Assembly (NCBI GenBank): GCA_031732855.1
Contig: JAVMKJ010000142.1
Span: 1 to 64,000, forward strand
From: JAVMKJ01 sp031732855
Lineage (GTDB): Bacteria > Pseudomonadota > Gammaproteobacteria > Competibacterales > Competibacteraceae
Length of the DNA stretch: 64,000 nt
Reading direction: 5' to 3'
The notes beneath the pieces are model-generated. The model saw only the letters and a list, made by a program, of their open reading frames with translations, searched no databases and was not told the origin of the DNA. Both the position numbers and the translations under genes were made by a program. Shown here piece after piece: positions 34,908 to 42,815 of the stretch (positions are counted from its first letter, which is position 1; each line of letters starts with the position of its first letter).

Positions 34908-36557
34908 TCACTGCCGGGCGAAGTAGTCGCTCAGAAACTCGTCGAACGATATCCTGTCCCCTGCTTCGATCTCGCTCTGTTCCCGCAGGGACTGTTTCGC
35001 CGCCTCGGTGAAAAAATGTACCCGCTCTTCCTCCAACGGCCGGGACTGAAAATAAGCCCGATGCCGTTCCGACAGCCGCCGGGCGTAGCGAAAGAAGTTC
35101 TCACCGCCAGCGCGCATCTCGGCCAGTATCCGGGCGGACGGGGTACGATCGGGATCGATCAGCACTTCGCGCTGCTCCGCCAGCGCCGCCACATAGGGTC
35201 GGTCGGTTTCGCCGATGTCCAGCAACTCACAAAGCGGTTGCAGCATGCTCAGAACCTCGTCCGCCCAACGCCGCAACGACAACGACGAACCGTGCCGGCG
35301 ATGCAGGACCAGCGCCGGGTCGCGACCGGTCAGCGCCACCACCATCTGGTTGTCGTCGATCATTTTGCGTTCCTCGGCATCCAGCGGCGGCGATTGGTGT
35401 AACAGACAAAACAGCAGGAACGCTTCCAGAAATCGCAGCTGAGGCGCGGTGACTCCCAGCGGTTCCAGGGGGTTGATGTCGACCGAGCGCAGTTCGACGT
35501 ATTGCACCCCGCGCCGCCGGAGCGCCATGGATGGTTTCTCGTTGCCTCGCGGCGGCTGCTTGGGCCGCATCGAGGTGTAGTACTCGTTCTCGATTTGCAG
35601 GACGTTAGCGTTGAGCTGGCGATAATCGCCATCCACCTTGACGCCGATCCGTTCGTAAGGCGGCCACGGAGTCACGGTCGCCTGGTTGAGACTGGCGATG
35701 TATTCAGCCAGAGAGTTGTAGCAGACGTTGACGCCGCTCTTTTTCTCGGTCCGATTGGTGTACCCGATGTTGCTCATCCGCAACGACGTGGCGTAAGGCC
35801 CGTAGCAGGTATGATCGTCAAACTCGGGCAGCGTGGTCGCCTTGCCGTCGAGGAAGGATTTGCAGACCGCGGGCGAGGCGCCAAACAGGTACAAAATTAA
35901 CCAGCCAAAGCGCTGCAGGTTGCGAATCAGCCCGAAGTACGATTCCGAACGAAAGTCTTGCGGCGGGCGACGATCCCCTTCCCGGTCCTGAAACGCCACC
36001 CAGAATTCGTCTGGCAGCGAAAAGTTGAAGTGGATGCCGGCGATGACCTGCATGATCCGCCCATAGCGCCATGCCAACCCGCGCCGGTAAACATGCTTCA
36101 TGAATCCGAGGTTGGAGCGACCGTATTCGGCGATGGGAATACTGGCCTCCCCGGCGAGAATGCAGGGCATGCTGGCGGCCCACAGCAGTTCGTCCCCGAT
36201 GTGGCGGTAGACGAAACGATGGTTATCGTCCAGGAATCGCAACACCTGATCGACCGCCGGCAATGGCGGGGTGATGAACTCCAGCAACGCTTCCGAATAA
36301 TCGGTGGTGATAAAGGGATGGGTCAGCGCCGAACCCAGTGCGACCGGATGGGGGACTTGCGAAATCTGGCCGTCCGGGGCAACCCGCAGCGCTTCTCTTT
36401 CGAGACCAAGCCGGCGGCCATCGAACAACGTACGCGAGTTGGCATTGAACAGCCGGGTCAAACGCTGGTCGAGAATTCGGTACAAGGGATTTATCTCATT
36501 GGTTGGCGGCAAAGCGCCGGGATTTTGCGCTCTTTGCCGGTGAAAATCACTCAGCAC
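34908..36557 (-). CDS. gshA: Glutamate-cysteine ligase
   Basis: A 549-residue enzyme of the proteobacterial type-1 gshA family, making gamma-glutamylcysteine for glutathione. Visible: GRRLGLEREALRV (N-terminal ATP/metal Glu), TTDYSEALLEFITPP, GIHFNFSLPDEFW, YATSLRMSNIGYTNRTEKKSGVNVCYNSLAEY, ENEYYTSMRPKQPP and VQYVELRSVDINPLEPLG. Length fits (E. coli 518) plus a short N-terminal extension, so the start could be somewhat downstream. It is divergent from the aminopeptidase gene with only 35 bp between starts. Confidence 0.93.
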   Translation of the reverse strand: MLSDFHRQRAQNPGALPPTNEINPLYRILDQRLTRLFNANSRTLFDGRRLGLEREALRVAPDGQISQVPHPVALGSALTHPFITTDYSEALLEFITPPLPAVDQVLRFLDDNHRFVYRHIGDELLWAASMPCILAGEASIPIAEYGRSNLGFMKHVYRRGLAWRYGRIMQVIAGIHFNFSLPDEFWVAFQDREGDRRPPQDFRSESYFGLIRNLQRFGWLILYLFGASPAVCKSFLDGKATTLPEFDDHTCYGPYATSLRMSNIGYTNRTEKKSGVNVCYNSLAEYIASLNQATVTPWPPYERIGVKVDGDYRQLNANVLQIENEYYTSMRPKQPPRGNEKPSMALRRRGVQYVELRSVDINPLEPLGVTAPQLRFLEAFLLFCLLHQSPPLDAEERKMIDDNQMVVALTGRDPALVLHRRHGSSLSLRRWADEVLSMLQPLCELLDIGETDRPYVAALAEQREVLIDPDRTPSARILAEMRAGGENFFRYARRLSERHRAYFQSRPLEEERVHFFTEAAKQSLREQSEIEAGDRISFDEFLSDYFARQ

Positions 36558-36592
36558 TGGTACGGTGCCCCTTTCGCATTAGAGAGGTATTC

Positions 36593-38020
36593 ATGAACAA
36601 CGGTTTACTGCCCAGCCGTACCCCCGGCTGTATTCCCATCGTTCCGGTGGTCGAGAGCCAATTCAGCGCCTGGCTGGAGCGGCGGGACGAATCCTTGCGC
36701 CGCTGGCTGACCGCGACCGGTTTCAAAGCGAAACCGGGCGGTTTCAATCTGGTGCCCGGCGCCGACGGCCAATTACGGGCGGTGGTGGCCGGTATCCGTA
36801 ACCCAGACGATCTCTGGGCGTTGGGAGGCTTGCCATTGGCGTTGCCGGAGGGCAACTATGTTCTCGACGCCCCGCTCGAACCCCGGCAACTGGAGCGATT
36901 GACGCTGGGCTGGGCGCTGGGTTCGTACCAGTTCGCTCGCTACAGGGAAACGAAAAGGGCGACCGCGCGGCTGGCGCTCGACCCGGCCTGTGGTGCCGAA
37001 CGTATCCACCGGCAAGCTGAAGCCGTCCGATGGGTGCGCGACCTGATCAACATCCCCGCCGAAGACATGATGCCCGAGCATCTGGCGGAAGCGATGCGGA
37101 CGCTCGCCCAGGAATTTGAGGCAACGTTTGGGCAAATCGTCGGTGATGAGTTGCTGGCGCGCAATTTTCCGCTGATCCATGCGGTCGGTCGGGCCAGCTC
37201 GCATCCGCCTCGATTGCTGGATTTGCGCTGGGGTAGTCCAACGGATCCCAAGGTGACCCTGTTGGGCAAGGGCGTCTGTTTCGACAGCGGTGGGCTGGAT
37301 TTGAAGCCATCCGGCGCCATGCGGCTGATGAAGAAGGATATGGGCGGCGCGGCGACGGCGCTGGGGCTGGCCCGGCTGATCATGAGCAACGGCCTGCCGT
37401 TGCGGTTGCGGGTGCTGGTGGCGGCGGTGGAAAATGCCGTCGCCGGCAATTCATTCCGGCCTGGCGATGTCATCCGCTCGCGCTCGGGACCGACCATCGA
37501 GATTCATAACACCGACGCTGAAGGGCGGCTGATTCTCTGCGACGCCCTGGCGGAAGCCGGAAGCGAACGGCCGGATTTGCTGATCGACTTCGCCACCCTG
37601 ACCGGCGCGGCGCGAGTGGCGCTGGGTACCGAGGTGCCGGCGCTGTTCTGCAACGACGAGGCGCTGGCGGCCGGCCTGCTGGCGGCGGCGGAGCGGGAAC
37701 AGGATCCGTTCTGGCGGCTGCCGCTGCATCAACCCTACCGGGAAATGCTCGACAGCAGGATCGCCGACCTCGCCAACGCCACGGAGTCGTCCTACGCTGG
37801 TGCCATCACGGCGGCGCTGTTTCTAAAGGAATTCGTGCCCGCCGGGATTCCGTGGGCGCACTTCGATCTGATGGCCTGGAATCTGAAGACCCAACCGGGT
37901 CGACCGGAAGGCGGCGAGGCGATGGCCTTGCGAGCGGTGTTTGGCTGGTTAGAACAACAATATGGCGGGGATGGATGCATACCTCACCATCCCCTCTCCC
38001 GGGAAGGAGAGGGGGAGTAA
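36593..38020 (+). CDS. M17 leucyl aminopeptidase family protein
   Basis: A 475-residue two-metal aminopeptidase. Metal and catalytic motifs: LGKGVCFDSGGLDLKPSG (Lys, Asp), KKDMGGAA, NTDAEGRLIL (the family signature NTDAEGRL), and DFATLTGAARVALG. The N-terminal domain is shorter than PepA, fitting the PepB-like branch. The ATG at 36593 follows AGAGAGG. The last residues (CIPHHPLSREGEGE) come from a palindromic element at 37990-38013, so the natural C-terminus was probably near WLEQQYGG. Confidence 0.9.
   Translation: MNNGLLPSRTPGCIPIVPVVESQFSAWLERRDESLRRWLTATGFKAKPGGFNLVPGADGQLRAVVAGIRNPDDLWALGGLPLALPEGNYVLDAPLEPRQLERLTLGWALGSYQFARYRETKRATARLALDPACGAERIHRQAEAVRWVRDLINIPAEDMMPEHLAEAMRTLAQEFEATFGQIVGDELLARNFPLIHAVGRASSHPPRLLDLRWGSPTDPKVTLLGKGVCFDSGGLDLKPSGAMRLMKKDMGGAATALGLARLIMSNGLPLRLRVLVAAVENAVAGNSFRPGDVIRSRSGPTIEIHNTDAEGRLILCDALAEAGSERPDLLIDFATLTGAARVALGTEVPALFCNDEALAAGLLAAAEREQDPFWRLPLHQPYREMLDSRIADLANATESSYAGAITAALFLKEFVPAGIPWAHFDLMAWNLKTQPGRPEGGEAMALRAVFGWLEQQYGGDGCIPHHPLSREGEGE
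37990..38013. repeat. GC-rich palindrome forming the 3' end of the aminopeptidase gene
   Basis: CCCCTCTCC-CGGGAA-GGAGAGGGG, 9-bp perfect arms. Encodes HPLSREGEG in frame and lies immediately before the stop, between converging genes. Confidence 0.8.
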
Positions 38021-38025
38021 GGCGA

Positions 38026-38922
38026 TCAGGCGACCGGGTGCCGCAGTTGCGGATTCTGGACCGGCGGCTTGACCGAGTAATCGTAGAAGCCCTTGTTGGT
38101 CTTGCGGCCCAGATAGCCAAGCTGTACCAAGCGAGTCAGGGTGTGCGGTGGGGATACATGCGGTTGGTGCATGTCCTGATAGATGTTCAGGGTCATCGCC
38201 TCCACCACGTCCAACCCGATGTAGTCGGCCAGCTCGAACGGACCCATCGGATGGCCAGCGCCGGACTTCATCGCATGGTCGATGTCGGCGATGGTGCCGG
38301 TCCCCATCTCCAGCAAACGGATCGCGCTGAGCATATAGGGCGTCAGCAAGCGGTTAACGATGAAGCCGGTGGTATCCTGAACGATCACCGGATCCTTTTT
38401 GAGTTTCTTGCAAAGCTGGTCGAGCGTGCTGATCGTCTCGTCCGAGGTCTCGAAGGCATGGATGATCTCGACCAGCTTCATCACCGGCGCCGGGTTGAAG
38501 AAATGCAGGCCGGCCACCCGGTCGCGCTGTTTGCAAACCGCCATCAGTGCCGTCACCGACAGCGTGGATGTGTTGGTGGTCAGCAGCGCCTTCGGTGAAA
38601 CGATACCCTCCAGGCGACGGAACAACGCTTTCTTAGTCTCCAGATCCTCGATGATCGACTCGACGATCAGATCACAATCAGCGACATCCTCTTCCTTGGT
38701 CGTGAATTGCAACAGGCCGAGCGTGGAATCCTTCTGCTCGGCGGTCATCTTGCCGCGCTCGACCATCTTGGCAAGGGATTTCTCCAGCCCCGTCCGAATC
38801 TTGTCGGTCGATCCCGGCGTCGCCTTGACCGCGACCGTCGGGATGCCGGCCTGCGCGCACACCTGCGCCACGCCCAGACCCATCGCGCCACAGCCCATGA
38901 CACCGACTTTCTTGATTTCCAT
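38026..38922 (-). CDS. 3-hydroxybutyryl-CoA dehydrogenase
   Basis: A 298-residue 3-hydroxyacyl-CoA dehydrogenase of the Hbd/PaaH size class. NAD motif VGVMGCGAMGLGVAQ at the N-terminus, EDLETKKALFRRLE, TSTLSVTAL, catalytic His in GLHFFNPAPVMKLVEII, and DTTGFIVNRLL. It oxidises (S)-3-hydroxybutyryl-CoA. With the enoyl-CoA hydratase upstream it forms a short fatty-acid or butyrate/PHA-related pair. Converges with the aminopeptidase gene, 5 bp apart. Confidence 0.92.
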   Translation of the reverse strand: MEIKKVGVMGCGAMGLGVAQVCAQAGIPTVAVKATPGSTDKIRTGLEKSLAKMVERGKMTAEQKDSTLGLLQFTTKEEDVADCDLIVESIIEDLETKKALFRRLEGIVSPKALLTTNTSTLSVTALMAVCKQRDRVAGLHFFNPAPVMKLVEIIHAFETSDETISTLDQLCKKLKKDPVIVQDTTGFIVNRLLTPYMLSAIRLLEMGTGTIADIDHAMKSGAGHPMGPFELADYIGLDVVEAMTLNIYQDMHQPHVSPPHTLTRLVQLGYLGRKTNKGFYDYSVKPPVQNPQLRHPVA

Positions 38923-39072
38923 CGTTTATTCCTTTCTAGTTGATCTTAACAGCGAGGTTCGCCGGCATTGCGAGCCATGCCGGCATTAACAACGTTAAAT
39001 ATGATGAAATTCTCGAACCGCCCGGTCAATCCATTCCCCATCGCACCGCCCGAACCGGCTCCAAAAACCGAC

Positions 39073-39849
39073 TCAGCGATGCTTGAACTCCGGCGCGCGC
39101 TTGCCGGCGAATGCTTCCATTCCCTCCTTCTGATCCTCGGTGGCGAACACGGCATGGAAGGTCCGCCGCTCGAACAGAAGGCCCTCCGCCAGCGTGGATT
39201 CATAGGCGCGGTTGACGCACTCCTTGGTCATCATCACCGCCGGCAATGAATAGCCGGCAATCGTTTCGGCGGTCTTGACCGCTTCCTCGATCAGTTGGGC
39301 GACCGGCACAATCCGGCTAACCAGCCCGGCCCGTTCGGCCTCCTCGGCATCCATCATCCGCCCGGTCAGACACAGTTCCATGGCTTTGGACTTGCCGACC
39401 AGCCGGGTCAGGCGCTGGGTACCGCCGGCGCCGGGCAGGATGCCGAGCTTGATTTCCGGCTGGCCGAATTTGGCGGTGTCGGCGGCCAGAATGAAATCGC
39501 ACATCATCGCCAATTCGCAGCCCCCACCTAGCGCGTAGCCGGCCACCGCCGCGATCACCGGCTTGCGGCAGCGGCTGGCCCGCTCCCAGTTGCGGGTGAT
39601 GAAATTGCCCTTGTAGGCATCCATGTACAGGTAATCCTTCATGCCCTTGATATCGGCGCCAGCAGCGAATACTTTCTCGCCGCCGGTGAGGACGATGGCG
39701 CGGATGGATTCGTCCGCCTCGACCGCATCCAGCGCCTGAGTCAATTCATCCATCAGATCGTTGGATAAAGCGTTGAAAGCCTTGGGTCGGTTGAGGGTGA
39801 TCAAGGCCACCGGGCCGCGGGTTTCGACCCGGATGTTCTCATAATTCAT
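39073..39849 (-). CDS. Enoyl-CoA hydratase (crotonase)
   Basis: A 258-residue crotonase-fold hydratase. Oxyanion-hole segments: VFAAGADIKGM and GYALGGGCELAM; the two catalytic glutamates are in GGCELAMMCD and FGQPEIKLGILPGAGGT. It hydrates crotonyl-CoA and similar enoyl-CoAs. The 3-hydroxyacyl-CoA dehydrogenase lies 150 bp downstream on the same strand (the gap 38923-39072 shows no gene), so the two likely act in sequence. Confidence 0.92.
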   Translation of the reverse strand: MNYENIRVETRGPVALITLNRPKAFNALSNDLMDELTQALDAVEADESIRAIVLTGGEKVFAAGADIKGMKDYLYMDAYKGNFITRNWERASRCRKPVIAAVAGYALGGGCELAMMCDFILAADTAKFGQPEIKLGILPGAGGTQRLTRLVGKSKAMELCLTGRMMDAEEAERAGLVSRIVPVAQLIEEAVKTAETIAGYSLPAVMMTKECVNRAYESTLAEGLLFERRTFHAVFATEDQKEGMEAFAGKRAPEFKHR

Positions 39850-40089
39850 GCGATATCCTCCTTCCCGAATTTAGGGTTATTTGAATTCTGGCAGGGACGA
39901 CACGGGTCGGCTTGCACGGAAATGCCGCGCATGACCGGCGCTTGGCCACCACGCACAGTATAAGCCAGAATGACCCGGGGCAGGATGGATTAAACAGGAT
40001 GGATCAATTCAAGAAGAAGCGGGCGCGCCAGTCGGGATCCGCGCGAGGACGGACAGGTGGGAACGGCGTTCGTGGGGGAAGGAGGACGC

Positions 40090-40212
40090 ATGCCTTGGGA
40101 TGATGCCTCGACTTGGGATAATACCTGGGACGATGGCACACGCGATCCGGTCAGCGACCCAACGAGCGATCGGAATCATCGATCGGCACAAACGGGGGAT
40201 TGCCCGACTTGA
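40090..40212 (+). other. Possible small ORF, Trp/Asp-rich
   Basis: A 40-residue frame from an ATG at 40090, preceded directly by GGAGGAC, an excellent ribosome site, encodes MPWDDASTWDNTWDDGTRDP and about 20 more residues. The three WD-W repeats and the good ribosome site are unusual, but it is short, overlaps the 3' end of the opposite-strand gene by about 60 bp and has no recognised homologue. The surrounding stretch 39850-40150 holds nothing else I can support. Confidence 0.25.
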
Positions 40213-40552
40213 TCTTGTTGCCGTTGACCAGATCGTGCGAGTTGAGTCTCATGGACGAAGGTGACCCGGGCCGCGCTCCATCCGTCCTGGCCTTCTCCTG
40301 AGTCATGGAATCGGTGGGAACGACCGTCTGTGGAATTGCCGTCATCACGGAGAACCGCGACGCCGTCGCCGGTTCGCGGGCAAAGGTCATCGACTCGATC
40401 GGAGTGGATCGCCCGACCGGCCCCGAAAACGCTGGGTTCGATGTTTGATGTTCGGCTTGTTGCGGCAACGGGATCCAAAAAGATCCGATGGCGAGTGCCG
40501 TGGCCAGCACCAGCATCACGATCTGTTTGCGATGAAGCTGTTGATCATCCAT
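40151..40552 (-). CDS. Hypothetical membrane-anchored protein
   Basis: A 133-residue protein with a short cytoplasmic lead (MDDQQLHRKQ) and one hydrophobic helix at about residues 11-28 (IVMLVLATALAIGSFWIP), followed by a polar, Ser/Thr/Pro-rich tail. No domain is recognised. The ATG at 40552 is chosen over the upstream in-frame start because the membrane helix then follows a typical positive N-terminus. Codon use looks ordinary but evidence for expression is limited. Confidence 0.5.
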   Translation of the reverse strand: MDDQQLHRKQIVMLVLATALAIGSFWIPLPQQAEHQTSNPAFSGPVGRSTPIESMTFAREPATASRFSVMTAIPQTVVPTDSMTQEKARTDGARPGSPSSMRLNSHDLVNGNKIKSGNPPFVPIDDSDRSLGR

Positions 40553-40886
40553 CCAGGCAAGCTCCGGTAAGAAAATAAACAAGACTCTGTTGGGCCACGA
40601 TGAGTGCAAACATCATACCGAACCGCCGACGACAGCCGCGCCATGTCCTCGGGAACCACGGCACATCAGGAAGTTATTCATGCACGGGTCGAATTGGCCT
40701 CTGATGCCCACATTTCGAGATGATCGACAAAGACCACGCCAACTGCCGCTCATCCTCAATAAGTGACACATGATGTGAGTTGGGTCGGACCACTTTGGAC
40801 CGGTCACTCCTTGGAATCTGGCCGCAAGCGCTGGGGATTGCCGCATCACTCCAGCACATCCCGAATCTCCTGGCCCATCGCGCCGT

Positions 40887-40915
40887 TTGACCCTTCATTA
40901 TTTAAATGCCATATT
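40887..40915 (+). promoter_or_regulatory. Sigma-70 promoter for malic enzyme gene
   Basis: TTGACC, 17-bp spacer, CATATT, ending 60 bp before the ATG at 40976. In the rest of 40553-40975 I see no gene. Confidence 0.55.
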
Positions 40916-40975
40916 GCCGCGCTTCATCATTCCGGGGATCGACCCACAAACCCAACCGTAGTTCGAAGCCACACG

Positions 40976-42748
40976 ATGAAACGAGAACCAATTAGCCCCT
41001 ATTTCGACATCAAAAAGGATACCGAAGGTCGCGACTACATGGAGGTTTACCTGGAAGGCATCGCCTTGTTGCGGCTGGTGCTGAGCAACAAAGGTACCGC
41101 GTTCACCGAGGATGAACGGGTCGCGCTGGGGTTGGATGGCTTGCTGCCACCGCAGGTCAACACGCTGGAGCAACAGGTCGAACGGGTTTATCGCGGCTTC
41201 CTGCGCGAGCCCGATCCCATCGCCAAGTACCAGTATCTGCGCTCGTTGCAGGAAAGGGCCGAAACCCTGTTCTATGCCCTGCTGGAACAGCACCTCGAAG
41301 AGATGATGCCAATCATCTACACCCCGACCGTGGGTCAGGCGGTGCAGCAGTTCAGCCATTTATACCAGAACCCGCGCGGGCTGTCGTTCTCGCCGCTCAA
41401 CATCGACCGCGCCACCAAGGTGGTCCGCAACTTCCCGTGGAACGACGTCCGGATGATCGTGGCCACCGACTCCTCGGCGATCCTCGGCATCGGCGACCAA
41501 GGCTACGGCGGGCTGGCCATCGCCATCGGCAAGCTGGCTCTCTACACCATCGGCGGCGGCGTCGATCCTTTTCATACCATGCCGGTCAAGCTGGACGTGG
41601 GCACCGACCGGCTGGAGCTGCTCAACGATGAGTTTTATCTGGGAGTGCGGCAGCGGCGGCTGCGCGGCGAGCGGTACCTGGCGTTCCTGGACAAGTTCGT
41701 CAAGGCCATCCACGAGCGCTGGCCGCGCGCCGTGATCCAATGGGAGGATTTATCGAAGGATGTGGCGTTCGCAGTACTGGAACGCTATCGCAAGCAGATT
41801 CCCTCCTTCAACGACGACATTCAGGGCACCGGCGCGGTGGCGCTGGCGGGCCTGCTGTCAGCCAGCCGACTGAAGGGCGAAGCGCTGCGCGATCAGCGCA
41901 TCGTCATCCTCGGCGCGGGCGCCGGAGGCATCGGCGTGGCCTGGGCCATTACCGAGGGGCTGATGCGCGAAGGACTGAACCGTGAAGAGGCCCGCGACCG
42001 GGTCTGCGTTCTCGACTCCGGCGGGTTGCTGGTGGAGGGACGCAACGTCGAAGCCTACAAGCAGCCGTTCGTGCAACCCCGCGAAAAAATCGCCGGCTGG
42101 CGGATCGCCAACGAAATTCCGACCTTGCTGGAAACCATCGAGCACACCAAGGCCACCGCCCTGCTCGGGTTGAGCGGCCAGGCGGGTTCTTTCAACCATC
42201 CAGTGGTGGAGGCCATGGCGCGCAACACCGCCCGACCGGTCATTTACCCCCTGTCCAACCCGACTTCGGCCTGCGAGGCACTGCCGGAGGACATCGTGGA
42301 CTGGAGCGAGGGCCGGGCCATCGTCGCCACCGGCAGCCCGTTCCCGGATGTGGAACGGGGCAGCGACGTACACTACATCGGTCAGGGCAACAATGCGTTC
42401 ATCTTCCCAGGCCTGGGTTTTGGCGCCATCCTGGCGGAGTGTCGCGAGGTGACAAACGACATGGTGCTGGAAGCGGCCTATGCGCTGGCCGACTACACCG
42501 CCGCCGCGCATCCGCGGGCCGGCCGGGTCTACCCCCCGGTGCGCGAACTGCGCGAGGTCAGCATCCGGGTCGGCACGCGGGTGATCGAGCAGGCGCTTAA
42601 GGAAGGCGTGGCCGGCAGGACCGATCTGGCCGGACGCGACCTCGATACTTACCTGCGCTCGCGCTTCTGGAAACCGCGCTATCTACCGATCGTACGCGGC
42701 GATCACACCGCGATGATCGACCACCCAGGCTATCCCAAGGAGGAATAA
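40976..42748 (+). CDS. maeA: NAD-dependent malic enzyme
   Basis: A 590-residue malic enzyme of the SfcA/MaeA type (E. coli 565), decarboxylating malate to pyruvate. Motifs: MPIIYTPTVGQAVQQFSH, GDQGYGGLAIAIGKLALYT, SFNDDIQGTGAVALAGLL (metal-binding NDD), the NAD loop ILGAGAGGIGVA, and YPLSNPTSACEA. The ATG at 40976 is chosen because MKREPISPYFDIKKD starts the family-like region. A promoter is visible 60 bp upstream. It converges on the PEGA-protein gene. Confidence 0.93.
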   Translation: MKREPISPYFDIKKDTEGRDYMEVYLEGIALLRLVLSNKGTAFTEDERVALGLDGLLPPQVNTLEQQVERVYRGFLREPDPIAKYQYLRSLQERAETLFYALLEQHLEEMMPIIYTPTVGQAVQQFSHLYQNPRGLSFSPLNIDRATKVVRNFPWNDVRMIVATDSSAILGIGDQGYGGLAIAIGKLALYTIGGGVDPFHTMPVKLDVGTDRLELLNDEFYLGVRQRRLRGERYLAFLDKFVKAIHERWPRAVIQWEDLSKDVAFAVLERYRKQIPSFNDDIQGTGAVALAGLLSASRLKGEALRDQRIVILGAGAGGIGVAWAITEGLMREGLNREEARDRVCVLDSGGLLVEGRNVEAYKQPFVQPREKIAGWRIANEIPTLLETIEHTKATALLGLSGQAGSFNHPVVEAMARNTARPVIYPLSNPTSACEALPEDIVDWSEGRAIVATGSPFPDVERGSDVHYIGQGNNAFIFPGLGFGAILAECREVTNDMVLEAAYALADYTAAAHPRAGRVYPPVRELREVSIRVGTRVIEQALKEGVAGRTDLAGRDLDTYLRSRFWKPRYLPIVRGDHTAMIDHPGYPKEE

Positions 42749-42815
42749 CGATCCTCGACCGACGCGTCCAAGGGCGGGCCGACCAAAGTTCGAGCAGGGC
42801 CACCCATCTCCCGCG

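Noticed and set aside
40674..40898. Minus-strand 74-residue frame before the malic enzyme
   Set aside because: No recognisable domain or ribosome site; only a vague resemblance to a decayed mobile-element fragment.
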